Shown piece by piece: positions 36,701 through 46,100 of a DNA stretch of 64,000 bases (positions are counted from its first letter, which is position 1; each line of letters starts with the position of its first letter). The stretch is taken from positions 4,407,001 through 4,471,000 of the forward strand of contig CM055318.2 in assembly GCA_029255685.2 (NCBI GenBank). The letters are read 5' to 3'. The DNA is from Silene conica (Eukaryota; Streptophyta; Magnoliopsida; Caryophyllales; Caryophyllaceae). A program made the translations under genes and the position numbers. Below the pieces are notes generated by a model. It was not told where the DNA came from. It was given only the letters and a program-made list of their open reading frames with translations, and ran no database searches.

Positions 36701-38409
36701 CCACTCTTGATACTGAATTGCTTTCAAGGCTTAATCTCGATTGTGACATCATAAATACGGTAGTTATCACCTAAAAATTGGCTCGTGGGGAACTTGAAAA
36801 CCTTTATACAACGGCTATGGGGTACTGAAACTCAAAACAATGTAGAGGAGGAAAAAAGTTGTGAAGAAAAGAAGATAAGGGGGAAATGAGGGGTGAACCA
36901 GTGGTACGGGAACTATCACTCTCCATCTGTCATACGGAGTACAAGGTTATGGGAGTCATATGTCCTAGGAAGAAGGTGGGTAACTAATATTTGCATAATA
37001 CGCTAGTTATTAGTCTATCTTCATCTTCTTGCGCTTTCCGCCACCACTATTACCTCCTACCTTGTTTTTCCCAACCATTACCGAAGTCACACAGCACAAC
37101 AATTCCAACACTAACACGCAAACAAACATGATTTAGCAAGAATCAACATTCTTCGGAGAACACCACAGGCTACAAACAGAAGGTTTTTATGATTCGACAT
37201 CACTGGAGATGAAGCATTGACGGGTTTCATTTGCACAAGCACATCAATTTGTGAATCTTGTTAGTATTCCCAACATTCTACTAACCCAAGAATCGAGTAA
37301 CCAATTCTACACAGCATACCCAAAAATATGTCCTCAAATTACCGCTTACTTGCAATAATAGTGCAGAAACATCATAACTTACAGCACTACCCAAGCCTGT
37401 AAACATGACCTCTTTGTTGCTTTTCACAAACACTACCCAATTAACAAGAATCCTCAATCCAAGCTCGCTCTAGAAGTCCTAACATCAGAACAACTTACAG
37501 CACTAACAAGCGTAAAAACATAAATTCGGACGGGCATCAGAAGCTACAAACAAGAATGTTCATATGACTTAACCAACATTCGGAATGAAGGGATCCTAAC
37601 ATTCTACTAACCTAACAAACTAGTAATCAATTCTACTCAGCACACCCACAAAATGTCCTCAGATTATCGATTACTCTCTCCTCTCAATCATTTGTTTACC
37701 TTTGATTAAAATACCTTTCACAACGATAAAGAAGTAAACAAAGGGATGAAGGGATCCTAACATTCTACTAACCTAAAAATCTAGTAACCAATTCTACTCA
37801 GAAGTCAGCAAACCCACAAATTGTCCTCAGATTATCGATTACTCTCTCCGTCTCAATCATTTGTTTACCTTTGATTAAAATACGTTTCACAAACGATAAA
37901 AAAGTAAACAAAGGGTAAAGGGTTGAAGGGATCCTAACATTCTACTAACCTAAAAATCTAGTAACCAATTCTACTCAGAAGTCAGCACACCCAAAAAATG
38001 TCCTCAAATTATCAATTACTCTCTCCGTCCCGATCATTTGTTTACCATTGATTAAACTATCTCGCACGGAATAAAAATGTAAACAAATGATTGAGACGGA
38101 GGGAGTCTTGCAATTATAGTGCAGAAACATGGGTAATTCATCAAAAGTATCATATCACTAGCATAAACTGTCACACCCAACAAAACCCAGAAAGCAATGC
38201 TAATGAAAAATCAAAAAGAAACAGAAAAAACAATCAAGATCAAAAGTAAAACGATAAAGTAACGATCTTTAAAAGCATCTGATCAGTAATATGAAGTACT
38301 AATAATTAAGCATTTAAAAAAATGGATTAAGAGGGAAGGTAAGTATAAACCCATTAATTAAAAATAATAAAAGAAAAAGAAAAGAGAAAAGAGAAAATTA
38401 CCCAGCCAT
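32652..38409 (-). CDS. SOG1: SOG1 (SUPPRESSOR OF GAMMA RESPONSE 1), NAC transcription factor of the DNA-damage response
   Basis: Coding exons, 5' to 3' on the minus strand: 38402-38409 (8 nt), 36266-36407, 35670-35856, 34873-35354, 33187-33573, 32652-32711. Phases agree and give 1,266 nt, 421 residues; Arabidopsis SOG1 (ANAC008) has 449. The SOG1-specific N terminus ([12 protein letters not shown], then CRSCPNC at 36-42) precedes a NAC domain from about 56 to 215 with [12 protein letters not shown], basic RKRRK (136-140), [10 protein letters not shown] (150-159) and WVMHQYHLG (190-198). The acidic C-terminal region ends FRLSQL-DFGSQES. In Arabidopsis, ATM and ATR phosphorylate SQ sites here, activating cell-cycle arrest, repair and cell-death genes. 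SQ serines are at 326, 342, 400 and 406; the first Arabidopsis site (S350) is replaced. Introns carry SINE-like repeats and MITEs. The exon-1 assignment rests on splice logic. Confidence 0.96.
32909..33028 (-). repeat. TS-type SINE fragment, copy 1 (SOG1 intron 5)
   Basis: Read on the minus strand it ends GGGACTAAGGCTCTG followed by (TTG)n, the tail type of tobacco TS-like SINEs. A GACCCCAAAAATTTTGGGAC inverted repeat lies just before the tail. Only the 3' portion of about 100 bp is present; the tRNA-related head is missing. Confidence 0.6.
33727..33860 (-). repeat. TS-type SINE fragment, copy 2 (SOG1 intron 4)
   Basis: A second copy of the same 3' fragment (AGCCGACCCCAAAACATCTT, then GGGACTAAGGCTCTG on the minus strand), with a longer (TTG)n tail at 33729-33768. 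It is about 90% alike to copy 1 and in the same orientation, about 0.8 kb away. Confidence 0.6.
34059..34411. mobile_element. Probable MITE in SOG1 intron 4
   Basis: The left end reads CCTTTGTTTGGATACAAG after TAA. The right part, reversed, reads AACTTTGGATAGTAAATTGG. The subterminal GGAGGGAAG-type sequence is shared with the element at 43681. The right border is approximate. Confidence 0.45.
34455..34646. mobile_element. Mutator-like MITE in SOG1 intron 4 (related termini)
   Basis: A 192-bp element with the CACAAATTCTCATTTGCAAC start and GACCTATTG end of the 6557/19322/62113 family but a different interior. The flanking 9-mers are CAAACATAT (34446-34454) and AAAACATAT (34647-34655), 8 of 9 identical. 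CGTCACAAGCTTGTGAC and CGTCGCAAGCTTGTGACGG foldbacks are inside both ends. Confidence 0.75.
37585..38107. repeat. Tandem repeats with embedded Stowaway MITE, SOG1 intron 1
   Basis: GGGATCCTAACATTCTACTA starts three successive units near 37590, 37747 and 37929 (about 157-182 bp each). Each unit ends in a foldback of about 80 bp beginning CTCTCTCCGTCTCAATCATT. A better preserved Stowaway copy with matching ends (CTCTCTCCGTCCCGATCATT ... AATGATTGAGACGGAGGGAG) closes the array at 38021-38105. Confidence 0.8.
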
Positions 38410-39639
38410 TAGAGAGAAGAAGTGAAGTCAGAGAAAGCGAAAAACTTGAATTCAAAAGTATATCTTTGTTCAACTTCCCCACTTTATTTATGTCTTCACT
38501 ACTTTTTGCGTTGTGACATTTTAGAAACTTCAATGTGCTTTCTTTATACTTTCCCTCCAATGGATGGAGTTTCCGTAAAACGGTTTTACAATAAAATACG
38601 GTTTTACAGTAAAATATACTAATTTCAAAATAGGTTGTAAAATATACTAATTTCAAAATAGGTTGTAAAATACTTCCTCCATTCAATTATAAAGTGTATA
38701 TATGTTTTTTGCACAAATATTAAGAAATATGTTAAAAAATTATTAAAAGTACAATTAGAAGTGTGTAAGATATTTTTCAATTATAAAATGCCATTAAAAT
38801 ATTTAATGACATTTTGTGTAAATAATTGGTGTTCACAAGGATAATTTAATCATTTTCTTGGTCTTATATATGAATGGATTAAAATGGAATAAGTGTAGGT
38901 TAAATGTGAATAGAGGAAGTATTTGTTTTTCTATATTAGTTGAGTAATATAACACGAAATTTAAATAATATTTTTGTGAAATTATTTTAACCAAAAATTT
39001 GTGATAAATGACAGATTGGGTTATTAAAATACTCTAAGAAAAAACACAAATTCATTTTCATTTTTGGATTTCATCTTGTTAATCTTTTTTTGTGGCCTAA
39101 ATTTTAATTGGTCATTCGGTTACAAGATTCGGATAATTCAGGTTGACTCGGGCTTTTTTAGTGGGTTGTAATCAAGTTATTTGACGATAATGATCATTAT
39201 CAATAATGAACTTTACGTGGACAACATTTTGATAAATGTTTCAAAACCAAACCAAAACAACAATTACTTAATTTTTTAGCATTGTTTTAAAAAATCTTTT
39301 GTTTAGGTGTTCATCTATTGAAACACCGTGCATAATGTGTACACGAATTGAAATCGCTTTTTGCTAAAACCCGTATAATATATGTTAATGTCATAAACCT
39401 AAAAAAGTACTAAGATATTTAAACATTATTGTTATCAGCTTACCAAGTACAAATAGGATCGATAACCTAAAATCCAATACAAGGCCTTTACAAAATTTCA
39501 CTTCAACACAAAGCGTCCCAAATTAAACATATTATTTTGAATTTTGTCCGGATATTACATGAAACTTTTAATAAATCACTTTTGGTGTTTAATTTTTAAA
39601 CATGTAATTTGAGATTTTTATTTAAAATTTATTAGCTTT
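38410..39639. promoter_or_regulatory. SOG1 upstream region and intergenic DNA
   Basis: The sequence immediately right of 38409 is the SOG1 5' UTR/promoter on the minus strand. A 30-bp direct duplication (ACTAATTTCAAAATAGGTTG core) is seen at about 38617 and 38647. No TATA box is obvious and no other gene is visible. Confidence 0.4.
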
Positions 39640-41307
39640 TCATTTGCACCATGATATCTCTCTAGCTTTTCCTCTCCCTTCTCTCTACAAAAAAAACCAA
39701 AAAAATCTCTTTGTTTCAGTGCATCTTTCATCCATCCTCTGTCTACCCCATCATCATCCCCTACCCTTTCGCCGGAGATGGGCTTTTCCCATGGCCAATC
39801 TCCGGCGAATCGACACATCCCTTTCTCTAAAAAGCCAAGATCCACCACTTCTTTCCTCACTTCTCTCCCGCTGTCTCCTTTACCGACTGCTCGGTTGCCG
39901 GAGATGGGATCGTATTGTTCTATTTCCGGTGACTTACCTCACTTTTAATCCTTAAATCTTGACCTCGGATTTTCCTTCTCTCTGTTTTGTTTTGTTGTAC
40001 CCGTTTTGTTTGAAGTTCTACGCGATCGGGTCTCTCCTTTTGATTTCACCTGTCTTTACGGCTATCTCCTTGTCAGTCTCTTTGCATGCAACATCGGTGG
40101 ATTGGTGGTGGTGATGGCGTTCAAGTCTATCATTTGTCCGTGTTTGGTTTTTTCTTGTCTTTGTCGTTCTTGCGACACCTTGTCCTGTCACCGTTACTTG
40201 GTTTCCTATCCAGGGGTGATCCCCCATTTCCCCCCCCCCCCCCCCCCCCCTGGTTTGTTTGTGGTTGTGTTGATTAGTATAGCACATCCCTTCATCTTTA
40301 TTCTATGAGGTCGTGTTTTGGGTCTAATATGGTGATCCCCCCATTTCCCCCACCTATTGGTCTCATTTCTTGTGTTGTCATGCTGGTCTGGTGTCTTTGG
40401 GTAAATCGGTAGTCTTTGATCCGTCTGCGGTGCTTTTTGGTCTCTTTCTCCCTTTTGTTGCATGCATGTGTCTTTGAAGCTTTGAGTCAGTTCCGGTTCG
40501 TGTCTTTGGGTTTGTTCAGTTTTGGATGTCCTGGTTCGTCTGGTTGTTAACGTTTTTGGGTCCTTTTTTTGTCATCGAATCTTTCTTTCGGTTTGGGGAA
40601 TCTGGGTTGTTTTGATTTTGTTTGAGCGGTCTTTTGTGGGTTTATGTAGGTTGGGGTTGTTTGTTTTGATGTTGTGGTTCAGTTGGAGGTTGTTGGTTGG
40701 TGAGGGGTTTTTTGAGTATTTGCGATGTGTGGGGTTGGGTGAAGTCGAGGTTTGACAAAGTATTTGGTTGGTCTGATGCGGTGGTCTCAAGTTAATGTCT
40801 TCCATCGTTCAATTTCTTTCTTGCTTTTATGTTTTATTAATAATCTCCTTTTATTGGAATTCCTATTGTATTCTCGGGGCAAGTGCGAGGTTCCTTGCTG
40901 GGAGATTGGTTGGGATGCGCTATTTAGTTGCTCGTCTTTGTTTGCTTGGTCCTCTGGGTCGTTGGTCTTTGGATTGTTTGGTCGATTGACATGATGTAGG
41001 AGATTCGTCTCCACTGAAGACAAGTTTGTTTTGCTTGTTTTCCCCCTTTTCTTTCTACGCTCTTGTAGCGTAAGTGCACCTAGTCCGTCCCATTGGCCCG
41101 TGCGCTTTTTAAGTAAAGCTGCTGAAGTCGACTACTTTGCTCGTCTTCAAACTTCGCTTCATCAGCCTGCTCTTGTTCTTATTTGCTTCGTCGTTTTCTT
41201 AGATGTACTAAATTATTTTGTAAGCTTTAATTATAACTTTGTTGCACTAAGTTTGCTAGTCAGACTCCTAGTACAGCATAGCCTTTTAGCTTAAAAAAAA
41301 AAAAAAA
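39640..41307 (+). mobile_element. Putative retroposon or LINE remnant with poly(A) tail, non-coding
   Basis: A block of about 1.65 kb with base composition unlike its surroundings: pyrimidine-rich at the left with a CGCCGGAGATGGG / CCAATCTCCGGCG inverted repeat, then GT-rich. It ends in a 15-A tail (41293-41307). No long frame encodes a recognisable reverse transcriptase, so this is an internally deleted LINE or a retroposed RNA. TTTCACTCCAA follows the tail, and a similar TTTCACTTCAA lies at 39496; I do not regard that as proof of a target duplication. Confidence 0.45.
40230..40250 (+). repeat. Poly-C tract
   Basis: An uninterrupted run of about 20 C inside the retroposon-like block. A second poly-C run of similar size is at about 52549-52568. 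Confidence 0.95.
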
Positions 41308-42279
41308 GTTTTCACTCCAAGCGTTTGCCCTCCCATTTTGCACAAGTTTTAAATCTAGTTTACGTTTCCCTTCCCATTTTGCACAAGTTATAAATCGAGA
41401 TTGCGGTCACGTACATACATGACAAGTGCAAAAATTGGGATTAATATTTGTATACAAATTCTCATTTAAGATGAAAATATCCGTCTTAGATTTAACACAG
41501 ATCAAACCTTATCGTTACAAGTTTGCGACGAATATCTCCTTTTTGTCATAGATTTAACACAAACCCGCTTTGAAATGCAATCTCCATACTCTACTTCAAA
41601 GATCAAGTTCCACAATGTTGCGGCCCAGAAGAAATACTCATATGCTTTCAATAAGCAACCATTTACGCACCCATAAGGAAAACCGAAAACTATACAAAAT
41701 CGGTAGCAAGCCAAGTTCTTGAACAAGCACAAGTAAGAATATTTACAACTTTTTTTGGGGATTGATCATGTTATTAGCAAAACAGGGGATTAATTCGAAC
41801 GGAAATGGGGAAATAAATCTATTTACAATCGCAATAAACGAGACTAAACGATATTAACAGCCATATGTACAAATACATAGTTACAAAAGAATTTAATATC
41901 AATATCAATATCATCGGAGACGCAAATGCATCAGCTCGGAACCCACGACATCTCCAGCCAGTAGAGAAACGGGTTGTGGAACTGAATTACCACAATTCAA
42001 AGTATACCGTTTTCTTCTTCTTTTTCTCATCGTTTTTTTCTTAATTTATGATTTTTTTTTTCCTTTTTTGTAGAAAAATAAAATAAAATTGTTTGTTGGT
42101 TATTGGCAATGATTTCAAAAAGACCGAGGTAAAAGAAAACGAGCAGTCCCTGATCTGGGGCATTCAATCTAGTGCCAGGTCAACAACGCCGGTTGTAGAT
42201 GATGATTCAGATCAGATTGACGACACACTGTACATACTTGGGAGCGTGCAGAAGAGGTAAAAGCAGCATCATGGCAATG

Positions 42280-45200
42280 TCAGTTGCCACCTTGAAGAGA
42301 GGAGAGCCAACGCTCGATGTGTTTTTGGTTGTTATCTGCGATAATGAACATCCAATTACCAACAGAATTACGAAGTAGGGCTAATGCACGAGTAAAACAA
42401 GTACTATACTATATGATAGATGAACCGTCTCAACCAAAAACCTTAAGGTGATGGTTGAGGCCCAACTATTATTAATATTTCTAATACGCTCCCTCACTCA
42501 AATGCCCGTAGGGCTTGAAGAGTGGTTAGTTTGCGTAGGCCCAATACCGTGTGTTGGTTTCCACTTCGTGGTTTTTTTGAGGGGTTTTTGATGTTGCCAA
42601 GATTCAAACCCGTGACCTTCGGTCACACTGGCTCTGATACCATGATAAATGAACCGTCTCAACCAAAACCTTAAGGTGATGGTTGAGACTCAACTATTAT
42701 TAATATTCCTAATACTATAAGCTTAGCAGCCAGCATTGGGAAGTGTCATATCAATACGGCTATCTTAAGCACTAGTAGAAAAATCAACGTCTAGGTCGAG
42801 AATGTTACGTAGACCATTTTGCTAAGCCAACGTCTAGGTCCGGCAAATAGAAAGATAACGAAGTTCAAAGCAAAGATCCCACAAGGCCACAACAACATTA
42901 TATATGTTCGAACTACTTTAAGCACAAACCCTCTTCGAGTAAAGTAGTTGATTCACGTCGGTGCTAGACTGGCCAAATAGCAATTGGAAAGCATGACTCT
43001 ATCAAACATATATATGTCGGAACTACTTTAAGATGAAATGTATTATCGATAGATCCTCTTTTCCGCTTTACATGACCAGATTCGATCTTAAAGTTGTTCT
43101 GACATATATATATGTCTAATAAAGCCGCGTTGTTATCTATTCCTAAAAGTAATCTTAATTGCTATGAATAAAGCACTAACAACACCAGTAGGTCTCCTGA
43201 GAGACCGCCTCTCAATAAGCAGATAAAATGTGTACATTTATTATGTAAATAAGTACAAAATTACTATGGTAAAATCAATGGCAAAAGGGTCACAAAATAC
43301 AAATAAAAGGGTACAAAAGAATGGTCTCTCAATAATTTCTTGAAAGACCGTCTCTCTCAAGTTTAAGTGAACAACAAGCCAAAGGATATTTGCCACAAAA
43401 GCCTATTTTTGTTAACAAAGATCGCATCCACGTCTCTATTTTTGTTAACAAAGATCGCATCCACGTCTCTAACTGAAACATCACGTGAAATACAACTTGA
43501 CGCTTGTTCCTCATTTAACTGACCAGTAGTCATAGAACTTACCTGACTCCCGCAATGCAGATATTAATGTAATGGAAACGGCCACTAAAGTAAGCTGTCA
43601 AATAATATAAAAAAAAAAAGAAAAGAAAAATATACTCCGTACTAACTAACCCGCACCTCGATATATTTAACTAAGACTAAGGGTGTGATTGGATACAAAA
43701 AGAGGACGGAAGTGGAGAGGAGATGGAAGGAACGAAGGGCTAGGGAGGCGAAATGGAGGGAGGGAGTTCTCCCTCCAAATCTTTACTATACTCGAGTATT
43801 TTAATATGCGTTGTAGGAGGGAAAACGATGGATCTATTTTCTTTCCCCTTGACTCGATCGGCATCCATTTTGCTAACCAAACAAAAGTTATTTTTTTCCG
43901 TCCATTTACCTCGTCTAACTTCCCTTCCAAACTCTCTATCTGAACAAAGGGTACGAACAAGTGTATAATTGCATCTAAACTGGAAATATGAAGGCTAAAC
44001 GTCTCAATCCTGTCACCTAATGGACTGTTCTTCAAAATAATTGCATCCGTCTACGTTCATTCATGGAAAAAACATCATACGATTAACGTTTCTAATGTTG
44101 CTACAACCTGAATTTAACGACAATGGGTCCACCCGTCCACTGCCTGCCGCCTTTCCCTACTAAGCAATTTTATTTAAAAATGAAATGTCGTCAACTAAAA
44201 CCACAAACACCTTCTTATGTAAATGAAATGAGTTTTTGACCTTCATCTAGAGGTTTGACAGGGGAAGAACTCGCTACATGACTTGATAATTACTGGTGTC
44301 GCTTTTTAAGAAGAAAATTAAGGGCTTGATTGGATTTAGGGCACAATTGAGGAGAAAACAAAGTAAGCGGTAAAAGTGGCGGTGGATAGACAATGAAGAT
44401 AAAAGAAGGTAATAAGAATGATAATAATTATTCGCGTCTCCCCAAGCTTAATACGATAACCTAATTTTGTCATTTCTTCACCGCCCCTTTATTTTTCCTT
44501 CACCATCATCACTTCATAATTAAGTCCTTTATTTTGACCGCCATCACTTCCGTAACAATTACTCCAAATCAAAGTAAGTGGCAAGAGTTAAATTCAAAGT
44601 GAAATCTAAGGCTCAAATCAGGCATAGTACATATCCTTTAGAACATAGAAATACAGTTGCAGTGTCGAGATAAGATGGACGAACAAACTATAGTTTCTCA
44701 GATCTCGAGAAAAACTTTCAAACATTGCAGACATTAAAGAGCAAGGAACAAATAATGTGTCTTGCATTTTAAAATTTAAGGTGACCAACAAGCTAAAGCA
44801 CTCAAAACCACATTTTTTGCGCAAAGTTAGCACTTGATACAAAGTATCTTGATTGCCACCTTAAATTTGAGTGCTTCATATGAATGTAATTAGAAGTACA
44901 ATACTTCAGGCAACAACCAGTAAGCACTTTGATACTAACTAACTTAACGCTTCGCAACATTAAGCATAAAACAAATGGGTTTGCTAGATGAAACACTTAA
45001 TTAGTTTGCACAGGCTCACCAATACCGTGTGCTGGGTTTCCACTTCGTGAGTTTTCGAGGGGTTTTGAGGTTGCCAGGATTCGAACCCGTGACGTTCGGT
45101 CACACTGGCCCTGATACTATGATAGATGAACCATTTCAACCAAACCTTAAGGTAATGGTTGAGGCTCAACTATTAATATTCCTATTAGAATGTACGCAAC

Positions 45201-45998
45201 CATGCCCTTGTGTTAACAACACAGGAAGGCACAACTTAAGGGATCCTAGAAATGATAAGATAAGGGGGGCGTAAAAAAAGAACCCCTTACCTTTGTGTTA
45301 ACAAAGCACACGAAACTTGGGTCGAGAATTGTGTTTCACAATATGAAGAAGTCATCTAGCTTAACGAGTTATTTTGCTTTATTTTATCATAATCCATATA
45401 CCAGAGCTAGATAATAGGAAGCCGGTTTGCTCCATTAAAGATGGAAGCATTAAAAAGTAAATAATATCTTACATAAAAAGACAACTTAATTTTGATTGTA
45501 AAAGGAAACATGACCGCATACATACCACGAAATCAAGGGCTTACCAGTCACATACACATCTGGAACACGAGAAATGTTGCCTAAATTGTTCTTGTTGCTG
45601 TCTGGCTTCTCTTCACGGCCATAGCAACGGACAAGAACCCCAAATCCACCATCCATCTCATCTTCACTCAAGAACCCAGGAGCATGAGGCTCCGACCATC
45701 CTATCGACCAATCAGAGCTGTCGGATTCAGAATCAGAAGAGTACCCACCACCATCAGACGGCACCACAACAGAATCATGCTCCTTGTCAATATTTCCCAC
45801 CTCACGACTAGGTCTTTTTCTACTAAATTTCCTGGTACTAGATCCTACCTTACCGCCACCAACATCATAATTCAACAAATCCAATTCGCGCTTGTTAGAT
45901 TTAGCTGAGGAATTCAAAGAAGATTTGTTCTGCAATTTACCATCTTTTTTTTTACCGCTCCACAACCACCAAGATAGGTTGGGAAACTTCCCAGACAT
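42280..45998 (-). CDS. Uncharacterised plant protein (Trp-rich N terminus, SDWSIGW motif)
   Basis: Two coding exons on the minus strand, 45545-45998 and 42280-42335, joined across a 3.2-kb GT-AG intron in phase 1, give 169 residues. The N terminus is MSGKFPNLSWWLWSGKKK. An acidic Ser/Asp run with SSDWSIGWSEPHAPGF lies near residues 91-112, followed by GGFGVLVRCYG and the C terminus HIERWLSSLQ. This pattern recalls a small uncharacterised plant family (Arabidopsis At1g13390 and At1g68490 type, by memory). There is no signal peptide or membrane segment, and no function can be given. The last exon was found by its reading phase, a consensus acceptor (TTATCGCAG) and the WLSSLQ ending; without it the frame runs into the intron. 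A 5'-UTR exon is near 47490. The intron holds two TRIM copies. Confidence 0.85.
42414..42714 (-). mobile_element. Complete TRIM (miniature LTR retrotransposon)
   Basis: A 301-bp element, sense on the minus strand. The 5' LTR is 42643-42714 (72 bp) and the 3' LTR 42414-42486 (73 bp), with only a few differences. The primer-binding site TGGTATCAGAGC (42631-42642) is directly next to the 5' LTR and complements the 3' end of initiator Met tRNA. The purine tract TGAGTGAGGGAGCG abuts the 3' LTR. A perfect 5-bp duplication CTATA flanks it (42409-42413, 42715-42719). It has no coding capacity. It sits about 78 bp from the 3' splice site of the gene's intron. Confidence 0.93.
42765..43110 (+). mobile_element. 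Possible CACTA-type transposon end
   Basis: CACTAGTAGAAAAATCAACG at 42765 is a typical CACTA terminus. It is followed by subterminal repeats: AACGTCTAGGTC (42785, 42829) and ATATATGTTCGAACTACTTT-like units near 42900 and 43010, inverted near 43090. I do not find the matching TACTAGTG end, so the element is truncated or a fragment. Confidence 0.4.
43190..43362. mobile_element. MITE-like repeat, relative of the 19600 element
   Basis: The left end contains GAGAGACCGCCTCTCAATAA and the right end TCTTGAAAGACCGTCTCTCT. The core TACTATGGTA ... CACAAAATACAAATAAAAGG corresponds to the complement of the 19600-19850 repeat. It lies in the intron of the uncharacterised gene. Confidence 0.5.
43404..43471. 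repeat. Short tandem duplication
   Basis: About 32-34 bp (TTTTGTTAACAAAGATCGCA and following CATCCACGTCTCTA) are present twice in direct tandem, without differences by eye. Confidence 0.85.
43681..43950. mobile_element. Probable Harbinger/hAT-like MITE
   Basis: Begins after TAA with GGGTGTGATTGGATACAAAA, ends AGATAG-type sequence complement and AAAGGG. The interior is purine-rich (GGAGGGAGGGAG) and resembles the element in SOG1 intron 4. The ends are only weakly inverted. Confidence 0.4.
45000..45187 (-). mobile_element. Truncated TRIM copy
   Basis: Same family as 42414-42714 and in the same orientation. One LTR is present (45120-45187, 68 bp), next to a mutated primer site (TAGTATCAGGGCC on the minus strand) and about 110 bp of internal region with the GGTTCGAATCC motif. 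The other half is missing at 45000. It lies in the large intron of the uncharacterised gene. Confidence 0.85.
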
Positions 45999-46100
45999 AT
46001 ATCAACGGAAATTTCCTCCCACGCAACCCTTTCAATTCACCACAAGTTATAAATTTTCCAGATCAAATGCTCTATAGACAACAATTCCCACAACTTGAAA

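Noticed and set aside
40006..41294. Several frames of 60-100 codons on both strands
   Set aside because: They overlap one another in a skewed GT-rich block with a poly-A tail and encode low-complexity sequence. I treat the block as a retroposon remnant.
43667..44035. 122-codon minus-strand frame
   Set aside because: It lies in a purine-rich MITE within an intron; no conserved domain.
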